DNA of 64,000 bases, from assembly GCA_026913215.1 (NCBI GenBank), contig JAPTYK010000001.1:7192001-7256000 (forward strand), given 5' to 3'. Position numbers and translations under genes: made by a program. Below are positions 1 to 8,952 of the stretch, piece after piece (positions within the stretch are counted from its first letter, which is position 1; the number at the start of each line of letters is the position of its first letter). The notes below the pieces were generated by a model, which was given only the letters and a program-made list of their open reading frames with translations, searched no databases and was not told the origin of the DNA. The stretch comes from Streptomyces diastatochromogenes. GTDB lineage: Bacteria; Actinomycetota; Actinomycetes; Streptomycetales; Streptomycetaceae.

Positions 1-28
1 CCTGGACGCGGCCACGGTCAACCACTGA
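1..28 (+). CDS. 3' end of an upstream gene (partial)
   Basis: The frame starting at base 2 reads LDAATVNH and stops at TGA 26-28, 33 bases before the next gene, which has its own GAAAGG ribosome site. Only eight residues are visible, so the product cannot be named. Its orientation and spacing fit co-transcription with the short-chain dehydrogenase that follows. Confidence 0.4.
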
Positions 29-61
29 ACCCCCTCTCCTCCCCACCGAAAGGCTCACACC

Positions 62-972
62 ATGACCGGACTGTGCAACGGACGCGTCGTCATCGTCACC
101 GGCGCGGGGCGCGGGCTCGGCCGCGCGCACGCGCTCGCCTTCGCCGCCGAAGGCGCCAAGGTCGTCGTCAACGACCTCGGCGTCGGCCTCGACGGCACCG
201 GGGCGGCGCCGGGCCCGCCCAGCAGGTCGTCGACGAGATCGTCGCCTCGGGCGGCGAGGCGGTCGCCCACGGCGGCGACATCGCCACCTCCGACGGAGCG
301 GCCTCCCTCGTCGCCACGGCCCTGGACGCCTTCGGCCGCCTCGACACCCTCGTCAACAACGCCGGTTTCCTGCGCGACCGCATGCTCGTCAACCTCGACG
401 AGGACGACTGGGACGCCGTCATGCGCGTCCACCTCAAGGGCCACTTCCTGCCCCTCAAGCACGCCGCCGCACACTGGCGGGCGGAGTCCAAGGCGGGCCG
501 CGAGCCGATCGCGCGGGTGATCAACACCAGCTCCGGCGCGGGCCTGCTCGGCAGCGTCGGCCAGGGCAACTACGCGGCGGCCAAGGCCGGCATCGTCGGC
601 CTCACGCTCGTCGCCGCCGCCGAGATGGGCCGGTACGGCGTCCAGGTCAACGCCATCGCCCCCGCCGCCCGCACCCGCATGACCGAGCAGACCTTCGCCG
701 AGACGATGGCCGCCCCCTCGGGGACCGCCTTCGACGCCATGGCCCCCGAGAACGTCTCCCCCCTCGTCGTCTGGCTCGGCTCCGCCGCCTCCGCCGGCGT
801 CACCGGCCGCGTCTTCGAGGCCGAAGCCGGCCGCATCACCGTCATGGAGGGCTGGCGCCCGGGGCCGACGGCGGACAAGGGCGCCCGCTGGACCCCGGCG
901 GAGGCGGGCGAGACGGCCCTGAAGCTCCTGTCGGCCTCCGAGCCCCCGCAGCCGGTCTACGGCGCCCGCTGA
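62..972 (+). CDS. Short-chain dehydrogenase/reductase, about 300 aa (frameshifted)
   Basis: A classical SDR, probably an NAD(P)-dependent hydroxyacyl or hydroxysteroid dehydrogenase. The cofactor motif TGAGRGLG sits near residue 15, NNAG near 100, the catalytic Ser in NTSSGAG, and the YAAAK Tyr/Lys pair near 180. The NDLG motif after strand 2 and the long C-terminus resemble the HSD17B4 N-domain and the SDRs of mycobacterial steroid-ring operons. The reading frame changes once, at about 200-216, within a G/C run, and both sides match the family. The start is the ATG at 62, preceded by GAAAGG. Being beside steroid genes suggests a ring-fragment or side-chain beta-oxidation step; the substrate is inferred. 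Confidence 0.8.
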
Positions 973-994
973 CCCGCCCGCGCGGCCCGCCCGC

Positions 995-1029
995 GTGCGG
1001 CCCGCCTCCGGTGGCGGGGCGGGCCGCAC
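995..1029. terminator. Bidirectional hairpin terminator
   Basis: A perfect 12-bp stem (995-1006 with 1018-1029) and 11-base loop lies between the convergent ends of the SDR and the minus-strand hypothetical gene. There is no U tract, as is usual in Streptomyces. Confidence 0.7.
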
Positions 1030-1039
1030 GGCGGGCGCT

Positions 1040-2413
1040 CTAGGAGGGTCGACCCCTCGGGCCTGGGGCGGGGCGCTCGGAGAACCGATGACCTTGCCCT
1101 GCTGGATCTCGACGTCGCTGTTCCTGATGATCACCCCGTTGTCCTTGCTCATCGAGACGCTCGCGTCGCCGAAGGCGACCGCCAGGCCCTCGTCGAAGGT
1201 CACCCACTTCTTGAACTCGTTGATCCCGTAGAAGACGATCCGGTCCGGCAGGGTGCTGAACAGCAGCTGTCCGTCGTGACTGAGCCGCATGCCGCCGTCG
1301 ACGGTGAGCCGCCCTTCACCCGCGCGTCCTTGGCGTGCAGTTCGTCGAGGTCGGCCTTGCCGGCGTGGACGGTCCCCAGTGGTCGGCGCCGTCCTTGTGG
1401 ACGTTGACCCCGTCCGGGGCGAAGTCGAGCCAGCCGTCACCGGCGCCTCGCCCCCCGACCCTCCCGGCCCGCACGACATCGTGGAGGTCGGCGCTCCCCG
1501 CCTCGACCGCCCCAGGACACCGTTGCGGTCGTCGACCCTCGCTCCGTCCCCCGTGAAGGTGACCCGGCCCCGGTCCGTCGTCCCCTCGATCCACGGCGCG
1601 CGCACCCCGTTGTCGAACTCGGGGACGGTCGCGTGGACGGTGGTGGTGAGGAAGTACCCCTCCTGCGCCTGCCCGTTGCCGTCCACGGTCCCGGCCACGA
1701 GGGTGTAGGTGGTGCCGCGCGTCAGGGCGAGCCGAGGGGTGTGGCTGTGGGGCCCGTACGGTGTCGGTACGGGTCGTACCGGCGGGTCGACGCGTTCCAG
1801 GAGCCCGTGCGGATGGCGGATCCAGTACGTGAGGCTGTCCGGCCCGTCCCAGCGCAGGACGACGTTCTGGTCGGCGCCGACCTGGGAGTAGTCCGCGCGG
1901 AAGTTCCGCGGGACCTGCGGCGTCTGCTTCACCAGTCCGAGCGTGGTGCCGTAGTAGACGCCCTGCGGCGTGTACGAGGGCGCGTTGTCGTCGCCGCCGT
2001 GGGCGATCTCGTGGATCGACACGGTGGCCAGGCCCGCCCGGTCGGAGACCGGGATGTTCTCCAGCTTCAGGACCAGGTGCTCCTGCCCCGGGAGCGTCAT
2101 CTCCTGCGCCGAGGGGGCCGAGGCCCGGTAGCGGCCCCGCCCCGGGGTGTGCGGTGAAGGTCGGGGCGTCCTCGCCGGTCAGGGGCTGGTAGCTCCTGGT
2201 GGGGATGCTCGCGGTGATCCCGGCGGCGTTGTCCGTCAGGTCGCCGCTGCCGCTGCCGATGGGGATCAGGACGTCGATGTGGGTCCATTTGACGTTGGCC
2301 AGGTGCGGGTTGGAGACGATCAGGTACACCGTCCCCGTCGATGGCGCTCCAGGGCGTGAGGCCTGGAGCGATGTGGGGTCCGTGAGGATCTCGTAGTGCA
2401 GCAAGGACGGCAC
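1040..2413 (-). CDS. Hypothetical protein with beta-sandwich-like segment (frameshifted, about 440 aa)
   Basis: Not recognised. It starts at GTG 2413 behind GGGAGA and must be read through about four frame changes (near 2110, 1510, 1320 and 1080) to the TAG at 1042-1040. The N-terminus begins MPSLLHYEIL and contains VYLIVSNP. The middle (VVLRWDGPDSLTYWIRHP, then a Thr-rich YTLVAG segment) looks like a fibronectin-type or other beta-sandwich fold. The C-terminus is repetitive in character (FYGINEFKKW, DVEIQQGKVIG). I see no signal peptide or membrane helix. It faces the steroid operon across a terminator and is probably unrelated to it. Confidence 0.5.
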
Positions 2414-2827
2414 GGTGGTTTCTCCCTACCTCGGCGGTGCACACGATGCGGGCAGAAGACGCGGGGGTGGAGATACGGGGCGGGGTACGGGCGGTGCCGG
2501 GCCGGTTCCGTTCAGACCTTCGGGGCCACGGGTCCCGCCCCCCCCCGGGGGCCCGGCGCCGGCAGACCCGTCGACAGTAAGCAGCCTCCCCCTTTCGTAT
2601 CCCGGCTTCCTCCGGCTTTGTCCCGAATCGGCCCCCTCCTGACCGGAACCGCACCGCGGGAACGCGCAGGGACGGTGGTGCGCCGGCGGTGTTGGGCGCG
2701 GGGCGGGCGTGCTCGGCGCGAGCCGGTCCGGCGGGTTTCCCGCTCAGCGGGAGCGGGCGCTCCCGGGCGCGGCGGCACCGGCCTAGCCTCGCCGGACAGT
2801 CGCAACCGCCCGCAGGAGGGACCCGCC
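2414..2827. other. Divergent intergenic region
   Basis: This 414-base spacer separates the minus-strand hypothetical gene from the steroid operon. It contains a run of eight C residues followed by five G residues near 2538-2550, no convincing ORF, an operator-like palindrome at 2736-2753, and a possible -10 hexamer TAGCCT at 2784-2789 about 40 bases before the hydratase start. Confidence 0.5.
2736..2753. promoter_or_regulatory. Operator-like palindrome, site 1
   Basis: TTTCCCGCTCAGCGGGAG contains the perfect repeat TCCCGC-TCA-GCGGGA. The same TTCCCGCTCA..GGGA core occurs at 11199 and 23339, in each case upstream of the first gene of a steroid transcription unit. Six-base arms around three bases fit an IclR-type site. 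That the IclR regulator at 8953-9823 binds it is inference. Confidence 0.6.
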
Positions 2828-3608
2828 ATGCTCACGGACCGCCAGAGAGAAGAGGCGGCCGAGCTGCTCCGCTCCGCCGAAGACGGTGTCGCGCCGATCG
2901 CCCCGCTGACCGAGGCGTATCCCGGGATCGACGCCGAGGACGCGTACGAGATCCAGCTCGTCAACATCCGGCACAGGATCGCGGCCGGGGCGGAGGTGCG
3001 GGGGCACAAGGTCGGCCTGTCCTCCCCGGTGATGCAGCGGATGATGGGCGTCGACGAGCCGGACTACGGCCATCTGCTCCGGGACATGGAGCTGAGGTCC
3101 GACACCCCCGTCCGCGCCGCCCGCTACTGTCAGCCGCGCATCGAGGTCGAGGTCGGCTTCGTCCTCGGGGACGACCTGCCGGGCGAGGGATGCACGCCGG
3201 CGGACGTCCTCGCGGCCACCGAACGCGTCGTGCCCGCCCTGGAGCTGATCGACAGCCGGATCCGCGACTGGCGGATCACCATCGCCGACACGATCGCGGA
3301 CAACGCCTCCTCCGCCGGATACGTCATCGGGAGGGCCGGGACCCCGCGAGCTCGACCTGAAGGCGATCGACGCCCGGCTGAGCAGCGGCGGCGAGCTCCT
3401 CGCCGAGGGCCGCAGCGACGCCGTGCTCGGTGATCCGGCCGTCTCCGTCGCCTGGCTGGCCCGTACCGTCGCCCGCTTCGGCGTGCCCCTGCGGAAGGGC
3501 CACGTGGTGCTGCCCGGCTCGTGCACCCGCGCCGTCGACGTGACGGCCGGGGCGACCTTCACCGCCGAGTTCGCCGGCCTCGGTTCCGTCTCCCTCTCGT
3601 TCATCTGA
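2828..3608 (+). CDS. hsaE: 2-hydroxypenta-2,4-dienoate hydratase (HsaE/MhpD family; frameshifted)
   Basis: Adds water to the 2-hydroxy-dienoate released by HsaD and gives the 4-hydroxy-2-oxo acid that the HsaF aldolase cleaves. About 260 aa, the family length. Family signatures include RGHKVGLSS near residue 60, RIEVEVGFVLGDDL (metal-binding Glu pair), LELIDSRI and the C-terminal VSVAWLARTVARFG and GSCTRAVDV blocks. There is one frame change near 3345. The ATG at 2828 follows AGGAGGG. It is the first gene of a seven-gene same-strand operon (2828-8812), with the operator palindrome about 75 bases upstream. The family is certain; the HsaE name rests on the KshA and HsaA-D neighbours. Confidence 0.9.
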
Positions 3609-3615
3609 GGTGATC

Positions 3616-4526
3616 ATGACCCACAAGACAAAGGCGACCGCAGCCATCGTCGGCTCCGGCAACATCGGCACCGACCTGCTGTACAAGCTGCTCCGCTCCG
3701 AGCACCTCGAACCCCGCTGGATGATCGGCGTCGACCCCGCCAGCGAGGGCCTCGCCCGCGCCGCCCGCGCCGCCTGGAGGCCAGCCACGAGGGCGTCGAC
3801 TGGCTCCTCGCCCAGGACGAGAAGCCCGACATCGTCTTCGAGGCCACCAGCGCCTACGTCCACCGCGCCAACGCCCCCCGCTACGCCGAACTCGGCATCA
3901 AGGCCGTCGACCTGACCCCGGCGGCCGTCGGCCCCGCCGTCGTCCCGCCCGCGAACCTCCGCGAGCACCTCGACGAGGCCAACGTCAACATGATCACCTG
4001 CGGCGGACAGGCCACCATCCCCATGGTGTACGCGGTCTCCCGCGTCGTCCCCGTCGCGTACGCGGAGATCGTGGCCTCCGTGGCCTCCGTCTCCGCCGGT
4101 CCCGGAACCCGGGCGAACATCGACGAGTTCACCCGCACCACCTCGCGCGGCATCGAGACCATCGGCGGCGCCGCGCGCGGCAAGGCCATCATCATCCTCA
4201 ACCCGGCCGATCCGCCCGTCATCATGCGCGACACCGTCTTCTGCGCCGTCCCCGAGGACGCCGACCGGGACGCCATCGCCCTCTCCGTCAAGGAGATCGC
4301 CGAGCAGGTCGCCGCGTACGTTCCCGGCTACCGGCTGCGCGCCGAACCGCAGTTCGACGACCCGAGTCCGGAGAACGGCGGGATGGCCCGCGTCGCGATC
4401 TTCCTGGAGGTGGAGGGCGCGGGCGACTACCTGCCGCCCTACGCCGGAAACCTCGACATCATGACCGCCGCCGCCACCAAGGTCGGCGAGGAGTTCGCCC
4501 GGTCGATCCTCGCCCCCGGCGCGTAA
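3616..4526 (+). CDS. hsaG: Acetaldehyde/propanal dehydrogenase, CoA-acylating (HsaG/BphJ; frameshifted)
   Basis: Oxidises the aldehyde released by HsaF to an acyl-CoA with NAD+ and CoA. The Rossmann motif IVGSGNIGTDL is at the N-terminus and the catalytic Cys is in MITCGGQATIP near residue 130. NIDEFTRTT and AIIILNPADPP are typical of the MhpF/BphJ family. There is one frame change near 3775. The ATG at 3616 has GAGGTG just upstream; an in-frame GTG at 3610 is possible but overlaps that site. Seven bases separate it from hsaE and eleven from the aldolase, matching the usual paired aldolase-dehydrogenase order. Confidence 0.92.
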
Positions 4527-4537
4527 GGAGCACCCCC

Positions 4538-5560
4538 ATGCCCTACTCGGACACCCTCGACATCCGGATCACCGACTCCTCGCTGCGCGACGGCTCGCAC
4601 GCCAAGCGCCACCAGTTCACCGCCGAGGACGTACGGTCGGTCGTCGCCGCCCTCGACGACGCCGGCGTCCCGGTCATCGAGGTCACGCACGGCGACGGAC
4701 TCGGCGGATCCTCCTTCAACTACGGCTTCTCCAGGACCCCCGAGCAGGAACTGATCAAGGTCGCGGTCGACACCGCGCGGCAGGCCAGGATCGCCTTCCT
4801 CATGCTCCCCGGACTCGGCGTCAAGGACGACATCCGGGCCGCCCACGACAACGGCGCGGGCATCTGCCGCATCGCCACCCACTGCACCGAGGCCGACATC
4901 GCCGACCAGCACTTCGGACTCGCCCGCGAGAGGGGCCTGGAGACCGTCGGCTTCCTGATGATGGCCCACTCCACCACCCCCGAGAACCTGGCCCGGCAGG
5001 GCCGCGTCATGGCCGACGCGGGCTGCCAGTGCGTGTACGTCGTCGACTCGGCCGGCGCCATGGTCATGGACGACGTCACCGCCCGGGTCGAAGCCCTCGT
5101 GGCCGAACTCGGCGACGACGCCCAGGTCGGCTTCCACGGCCACGAGAACCTGGCCCTCGGCACCGGCAACTCCATCGCCGCCGTCAAGGCCGGGGCCCTC
5201 CAGATCGACGGCTCCACCCGCCGGCTCGGCGCCGGCGCCGGCAACACCGCCGTCGAGGCCCTCGTCGCCGTCTGCGCCAAGATGGGCATCCGCACCGGCA
5301 TCGACGTCCTGAAGATCATCGACGCGGCCGAGGACGTCGTCCGCCCCGTCATGGACGACGAGTGCCGGCTCGACCGCCTCGCCCTGCTCATGGGCCACGC
5401 CGGCGTCTACTCCAGCTTCCTCAAGCACGCCTACCGGCAGGCCGAGCGCTACGGCGTCTCCGGCGCCGAGATCCTCCTGCGCGCCGGCGAACGCCGCCTC
5501 GTCGGCGGCCAGGAGGACCAGCTCATCGACATCGCCGTCGAACTCGCCGCACAGAACTGA
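4538..5560 (+). CDS. hsaF: 4-hydroxy-2-oxovalerate/4-hydroxy-2-oxohexanoate aldolase (HsaF/BphI)
   Basis: Cleaves the 4-hydroxy-2-oxo acid to pyruvate plus an aldehyde and channels the aldehyde to the adjacent dehydrogenase. 340 aa and intact. A DRE-TIM metallolyase: SSLRDGSHAKRHQF near residue 13 carries the metal Asp and the catalytic His, and GFHGHENLALG near 205 gives the HxH metal ligands. The C-terminal domain (HAGVYSSFLKHAY, the lid that contacts the dehydrogenase) is complete. The ATG at 4538 follows AAGGAG. A good reference gene for codon use and for showing that intact genes exist here. Confidence 0.95.
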   Translation: MPYSDTLDIRITDSSLRDGSHAKRHQFTAEDVRSVVAALDDAGVPVIEVTHGDGLGGSSFNYGFSRTPEQELIKVAVDTARQARIAFLMLPGLGVKDDIRAAHDNGAGICRIATHCTEADIADQHFGLARERGLETVGFLMMAHSTTPENLARQGRVMADAGCQCVYVVDSAGAMVMDDVTARVEALVAELGDDAQVGFHGHENLALGTGNSIAAVKAGALQIDGSTRRLGAGAGNTAVEALVAVCAKMGIRTGIDVLKIIDAAEDVVRPVMDDECRLDRLALLMGHAGVYSSFLKHAYRQAERYGVSGAEILLRAGERRLVGGQEDQLIDIAVELAAQN

Positions 5561-5585
5561 ACCCACGGAAACCAGGAGGGACGAG

Positions 5586-6740
5586 ATGACTGCTCTCAAC
5601 GACGAGGTCAGAATCATCGACACCGGCAGGCCGCCCACGCGCTTCGCCCGCGGCTGGCACTGCCTCGGCCTCGCCGACGGCTTCAAGGACGGCCGGCCCC
5701 ACGAGATCGAGGCCTTCGGCACCAAGCTGGTGGTCTTCCAGGGGCAGGACGACGGACAGCTGCACGTCCTGAACGCCTACTGTCCCCACATGGGCGGCAA
5801 CCTCGCCCAGGGCACCGTCAAGGGCGACGCCGTCGCCTGCCCCTTCCACGACTGGCGCTGGTCGGGCGACGGACGCTGCGCCGGCATCCCGTACGCCCGC
5901 CGGGTCCCGCCCCGCGCCAGGACCCGCGCCTGGATCTCCCTGGAGCGCAACAAGCAGCTCTTCGTCTGGAACGACCCCGAGGGCAACCCGCCGCCCCCCG
6001 AGGTCACCGTCCCCGAGATCGCCGGCGTCCACGGCCCCGAGGCCGACCAGTGGAGCGACTGGACCTGGAAGACCCTCCGCGTCGAGGGCGCCAACTGCCG
6101 CGAGATCGTCGACAACGTCGTGGACATGGCGCACTTCTACTACGTCCACTACGCGTTCCCCGAGTACTTCAAGAACGTCTTCGACGGCCACGTCGCCACC
6201 CAGTACATGGAGAGCAGCCCCCGCGGCGACATGGAACTGGGCACCCTCAGCTCCGGCCGCCTGCGCTCCGACGCCTCCTACTTCGGCCCCTCCTACATGA
6301 TCGACCAGCTCTACAGCGACGTCGGCGGCGGCGCGGAGATGGAGATCGTCCTCATCAACTGCCACTACCCGATCGACGAGAACAGCTTCCTGCTCCAGTA
6401 CGGGGCGATCGTGAAGCGGCTCCCCGGGATGACGGACGAACAGGCCGCGGAGGCCGCCCGGCTCACCGCCGAGGGCGCCACCGTCGGCTTCGAGCAGGAC
6501 GTCGAGATCTGGCGGAACAAGACCCGGATCGACAACCCCCTCCTCACCGAGGAGGACGGCCCCGTCTACCAACTGCGCCGCTGGTACGAGCAGTTCTACG
6601 TCGACGTCGCCGACGTCAAGGACGAGATGACCCGCCGCTTCGAGTTCGAGATCGACACCCAGCGCGCCAACGCGGCGTGGCGCGCCGAGGTCGAGGAGAA
6701 CCTCGCGCGCCGCGCGGCGGAGACGGAAACCGGAGCCTGA
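5586..6740 (+). CDS. kshA: 3-ketosteroid 9-alpha-monooxygenase, oxygenase component KshA
   Basis: A Rieske non-haem iron oxygenase that hydroxylates C9 of a 3-keto-1,4-diene steroid, which opens ring B to the secosteroid. 384 aa and intact. Rieske ligands are C66-x-H68 and C85-xx-H88 (CPFHDWRW). The mononuclear iron site is D180-xx-H183-xxxx-H188 in the helix DMAHFYYVH. The C-terminal catalytic domain shows the KshA-specific blocks INCHYPIDENSF and DNPLLTEEDGPVYQLRRWYE, which close homologues such as M. tuberculosis KshA share. The ATG at 5586 follows AGGAGGG. Its electrons should come from KshB two genes downstream. Confidence 0.95.
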   Translation: MTALNDEVRIIDTGRPPTRFARGWHCLGLADGFKDGRPHEIEAFGTKLVVFQGQDDGQLHVLNAYCPHMGGNLAQGTVKGDAVACPFHDWRWSGDGRCAGIPYARRVPPRARTRAWISLERNKQLFVWNDPEGNPPPPEVTVPEIAGVHGPEADQWSDWTWKTLRVEGANCREIVDNVVDMAHFYYVHYAFPEYFKNVFDGHVATQYMESSPRGDMELGTLSSGRLRSDASYFGPSYMIDQLYSDVGGGAEMEIVLINCHYPIDENSFLLQYGAIVKRLPGMTDEQAAEAARLTAEGATVGFEQDVEIWRNKTRIDNPLLTEEDGPVYQLRRWYEQFYVDVADVKDEMTRRFEFEIDTQRANAAWRAEVEENLARRAAETETGA

Positions 6741-6741
6741 C

Positions 6742-6983
6742 ATGCGAGCGGTGGAGTGCGCGGCCTGTGGCAACCAGGTCCTGTGCGAGAAGTTCAGCGT
6801 CGCCCACACCTCCGTGCAGTGGACGGCCGACGCGGCCGTCGCCTGCGCGGAGTTCCGCGACCGGGTGGCCCCGGCGGGACCACCGCGCGGATGCGGACCT
6901 GCCGGGCCCTGCGGGCGAGCATCGACCGCGCGGTCGAGGACGGGAGCCTGACGGTGAGCACCCTGGAGGCCCTCGATGCCTGA
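6742..6983 (+). CDS. Small Cys-rich protein between kshA and kshB (about 80 aa, frameshifted)
   Basis: I do not recognise a characterised family. It starts one base after kshA, reads MRAVECAACGNQVLCEKFS, changes frame near 6890 and ends ...LTVSTLEALDA, overlapping the kshB start by 8 bases. Five Cys residues (CAAC, LCE, VACAEF, RTC) could bind zinc or an iron-sulphur cluster. There is no membrane segment. Coupling to both Ksh components suggests a role in assembling or feeding electrons to the oxygenase, but nothing in the sequence proves this. Similar small ORFs may be annotated as ferredoxin-like. Confidence 0.7.
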
Positions 6984-8016
6984 GCCGACCGGCGGGCCCC
7001 GCACCCACCGGCTGCGGGTCGTCGAGGTCATCGCCGAGACGGCCGACGCGCGCTCCCTGGTGCTCCAGGCGCCGCCGGAGAGCGCGGACCGCTTCGCGTA
7101 CCGCCCCGGGCAGTTCCTCACCCTGAAACTGCCCGGAGCGGACGGGAGCCCGGCCGCCCGCTGCTACTCCTCGCCAGCTCGCCCCACACGGGCGAGCCCT
7201 GAAGATCACCGTCAAGCGGGTCGCCGGCGGCTACGGCTCCAACTGGGTCTGCGACCGGATCGCGGCCGGGGACGAAGTGGAGGTGCTGCCCCGGCGGCAC
7301 CTTCACCCCGACTCCCTCGACGGCGACCTGCTGCTCGTCGCCGGGGGCAGCGGCATCACCCCGTCCTGTCGATCGCCAAATCGGCCCTGGCCGAGGGCCG
7401 GGGCCGGGTGGTGCTGCTGTACGCCAACCGCGACGAGTCCTCCGTCGTCTTCCGCGAGGAACTGCGGGCGCTGACCGAGGACCACCCGCACCGGCTGCTC
7501 GTGGTCCACTGGCTGGAGTCCCTCCAGGGCCTGCCCTCCGTGGACCGCCTCGCCGCCGCGCTCGCGCCGTACGCCGACCGCGAGGCCTTCGTCTGCGGCC
7601 CGCAGCCGCTCATGGACGCCGTCGAGCAGGCCCTGCGGGCGCTCGGCGCCCCCGGCGACCGCATCCACCGGGAACGCTTCTTCTCCCTCGGCGCGGACGT
7701 CTTCGACGTCCCGGCGGTGCCGGTGGACGCGGCGGGGGAGGACACGGCCACGGCCGAGGTCGAGCTCGACGGCGAGACCCGCACGGTCGCCTGGCCGCCG
7801 ACGGTGCCCCTGCTCGACGTGCTCCTGGCCGCGGGCGTGGACGCCCCGTACTCCTGCCGGGAGGGCGCGTGCAGCGCCTGCACCTGCCGGGTCGTGGCGG
7901 GCGAGGTCAAGATGCTCCGCAACGACGTCCTGGACGACCAGGACATCGCCGAGGGATACGTCCTGGCCTGCCAGGCCCTCCCGCTCGGCGACCGGGTCGA
8001 GATCACCTACTCCTGA
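6976..8016 (+). CDS. kshB: 3-ketosteroid 9-alpha-monooxygenase reductase KshB (frameshifted)
   Basis: Transfers electrons from NAD(P)H through FAD and a plant-type [2Fe-2S] cluster to KshA. Order: FAD-binding barrel (RPGQFLTLKLP near residue 45), NAD-binding domain (LLVAGGSGITP, then FVCGPQPLMDAVE) and a C-terminal ferredoxin domain with CREGACSACTC plus a distant Cys in VLACQALP. Length is about 346 aa, as in KshB. Frame changes near 7185, 7300 and 7365 are clustered in the middle and cancel out. It overlaps the small Cys-rich gene by 8 bases, so all three are probably translationally coupled. Confidence 0.92.
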   Translation: MPEPTGGPRTHRLRVVEVIAETADARSLVLQAPPESADRFAYRPGQFLTLKLPGADGSPAARCYSSPARPTRASPEDHRQAGRRRLRLQLGLRPDRGRGRSGGAAPAAPSPRLPRRRPAARRRGQRHHPVLSIAKSALAEGRGRVVLLYANRDESSVVFREELRALTEDHPHRLLVVHWLESLQGLPSVDRLAAALAPYADREAFVCGPQPLMDAVEQALRALGAPGDRIHRERFFSLGADVFDVPAVPVDAAGEDTATAEVELDGETRTVAWPPTVPLLDVLLAAGVDAPYSCREGACSACTCRVVAGEVKMLRNDVLDDQDIAEGYVLACQALPLGDRVEITYS

Positions 8017-8038
8017 CGCTTCCGACGAGGAGACCGCC

Positions 8039-8812
8039 ATGTCCCGAACCTGCCTGGTCACCGGAGCCGCCTCCGGCATCGGCGAGGCCACCACGGCCCT
8101 CCTGCGGGCGCGGGGCCACACCGTCATCGCCGCCGACCTCACCGACGGCGACATCCGCGCCGACCTGTCCACGCCCGAAGGCCGGGCCGCGCTCGTCGCC
8201 CGGACCCGCGAGCTGACCGGCGGCCGTCTCGACGCCGTCGTCTCCTGCGCGGGCGTGGCCCGCTTCGACCCGCTCACGATCAGGGTCAACCACTTCGGAG
8301 CCGTGGCCACGCTCGACGGCCTGCGCCCGCTCTCGCGGCCGGCACCGACCCGAGGGCCGTGGTCGTCGGCTCCGTCGACTCCGTCCACCCGACGGACCCC
8401 GCGATCGTGGACGCCGCGCTCGCCGGGGACGAGACGGCGGCGGTGGCCGCCTCCCGGGCGGCCGTCGACCGTGGCGAGGGCACCTCGTCTACTCCTCGTC
8501 GAAGGCGTCGGTCTCCCGCTGGGTCCGCCGCGCCGCCCCCACCGACGCGTGGGCGGCGCGGGCGTCCCGCTCAACGCCGTGGCCCCCGGCGTGGTCGTCA
8601 CCCCCCTGACCCGGCCGATGCTCGACGACCCGGAGATGCGGGGACTCGTGGACAAGAGCGTGCCCATGCCCCTGCACGGCCACGCGCGCCCCGAGCAGAT
8701 CGCCCCGCTGATCGCGTGGCTGGCCTCGCCCGAGAACACCGTCGTGACCGGTCAGGTCGTCTTCGCCGACGGCGGCGCGGACGCGGTCCTGCGCGGCGAC
8801 CGCACCTGGTGA
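8039..8812 (+). CDS. Short-chain dehydrogenase (3-alpha-HSD/carbonyl reductase-like; frameshifted)
   Basis: An SDR of about 257 aa with TGAASGIG at residue 8, a short CAG segment, and catalytic Tyr-Lys in YSSSK. The insert between strand 5 and the YxxxK (DSVHPTDPAIVDAALAGDE) and the short N-terminal half resemble the Comamonas-type 3-alpha-hydroxysteroid dehydrogenase/carbonyl reductase subgroup, which interconverts 3-hydroxy and 3-keto steroids. Frame changes lie near 8335 and 8485. ATG 8039 follows GAGGAG. It is the last gene of the hsaE-kshB operon. The subgroup is inferred from sequence pattern only. Confidence 0.78.
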   Translation: MSRTCLVTGAASGIGEATTALLRARGHTVIAADLTDGDIRADLSTPEGRAALVARTRELTGGRLDAVVSCAGVARFDPLTIRVNHFGAVATLDGLRPLSRPAPTRGPWSSAPSTPSTRRTPRSWTPRSPGTRRRRWPPPGRPSTVARAPRLLLVEGVGLPLGPPRRPHRRVGGAGVPLNAVAPGVVVTPLTRPMLDDPEMRGLVDKSVPMPLHGHARPEQIAPLIAWLASPENTVVTGQVVFADGGADAVLRGDRTW

Positions 8813-8930
8813 CCCCACGAAGCTGACCCCACGAAAGGGGCCGCACGAAAGAGGCCCCACGGAGGAGGCCCCACGGAGGAGGCCCCACTAAGGAGGGCCC
8901 CACTAGGAGGGCCCCACGGAAGAGGCCCCG
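8810..8930. repeat. 14-bp tandem array starting at a stop codon (about 8.5 copies)
   Basis: Units TGACCCCACGAAGC, TGACCCCACGAAAG, GGGCCGCACGAAAG, then AGGCCCCACGGAGG twice and three diverging copies run without a break from the SDR stop codon (TGA 8810-8812) to the terminator. The first two units each contain the TGA, so the array looks like serial duplication of the gene's stop region. Confidence 0.85.
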
Positions 8931-8947
8931 CCGTCCAGGCGGGCCTC
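8922..8947. terminator. Hairpin between convergent genes
   Basis: GAGGCCCCGCC (8922-8932) pairs with GGCGGGCCTC (8938-8947) with one bulged C and a five-base loop. It follows the 14-bp array and serves the convergent SDR and IclR genes. Confidence 0.6.
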
Positions 8948-8952
8948 CTCCG

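Noticed and set aside
55..2100. A 681-codon minus-strand open frame crossing the SDR gene
   Set aside because: Only its first third is a real piece of the hypothetical protein at 1040-2413; the remainder is antisense shadow of the SDR.
8810..8930. CRISPR array
   Set aside because: The units are contiguous 14-bp tandem repeats with no spacers, and no cas genes are present; the same applies to the arrays at 23376 and 59482.
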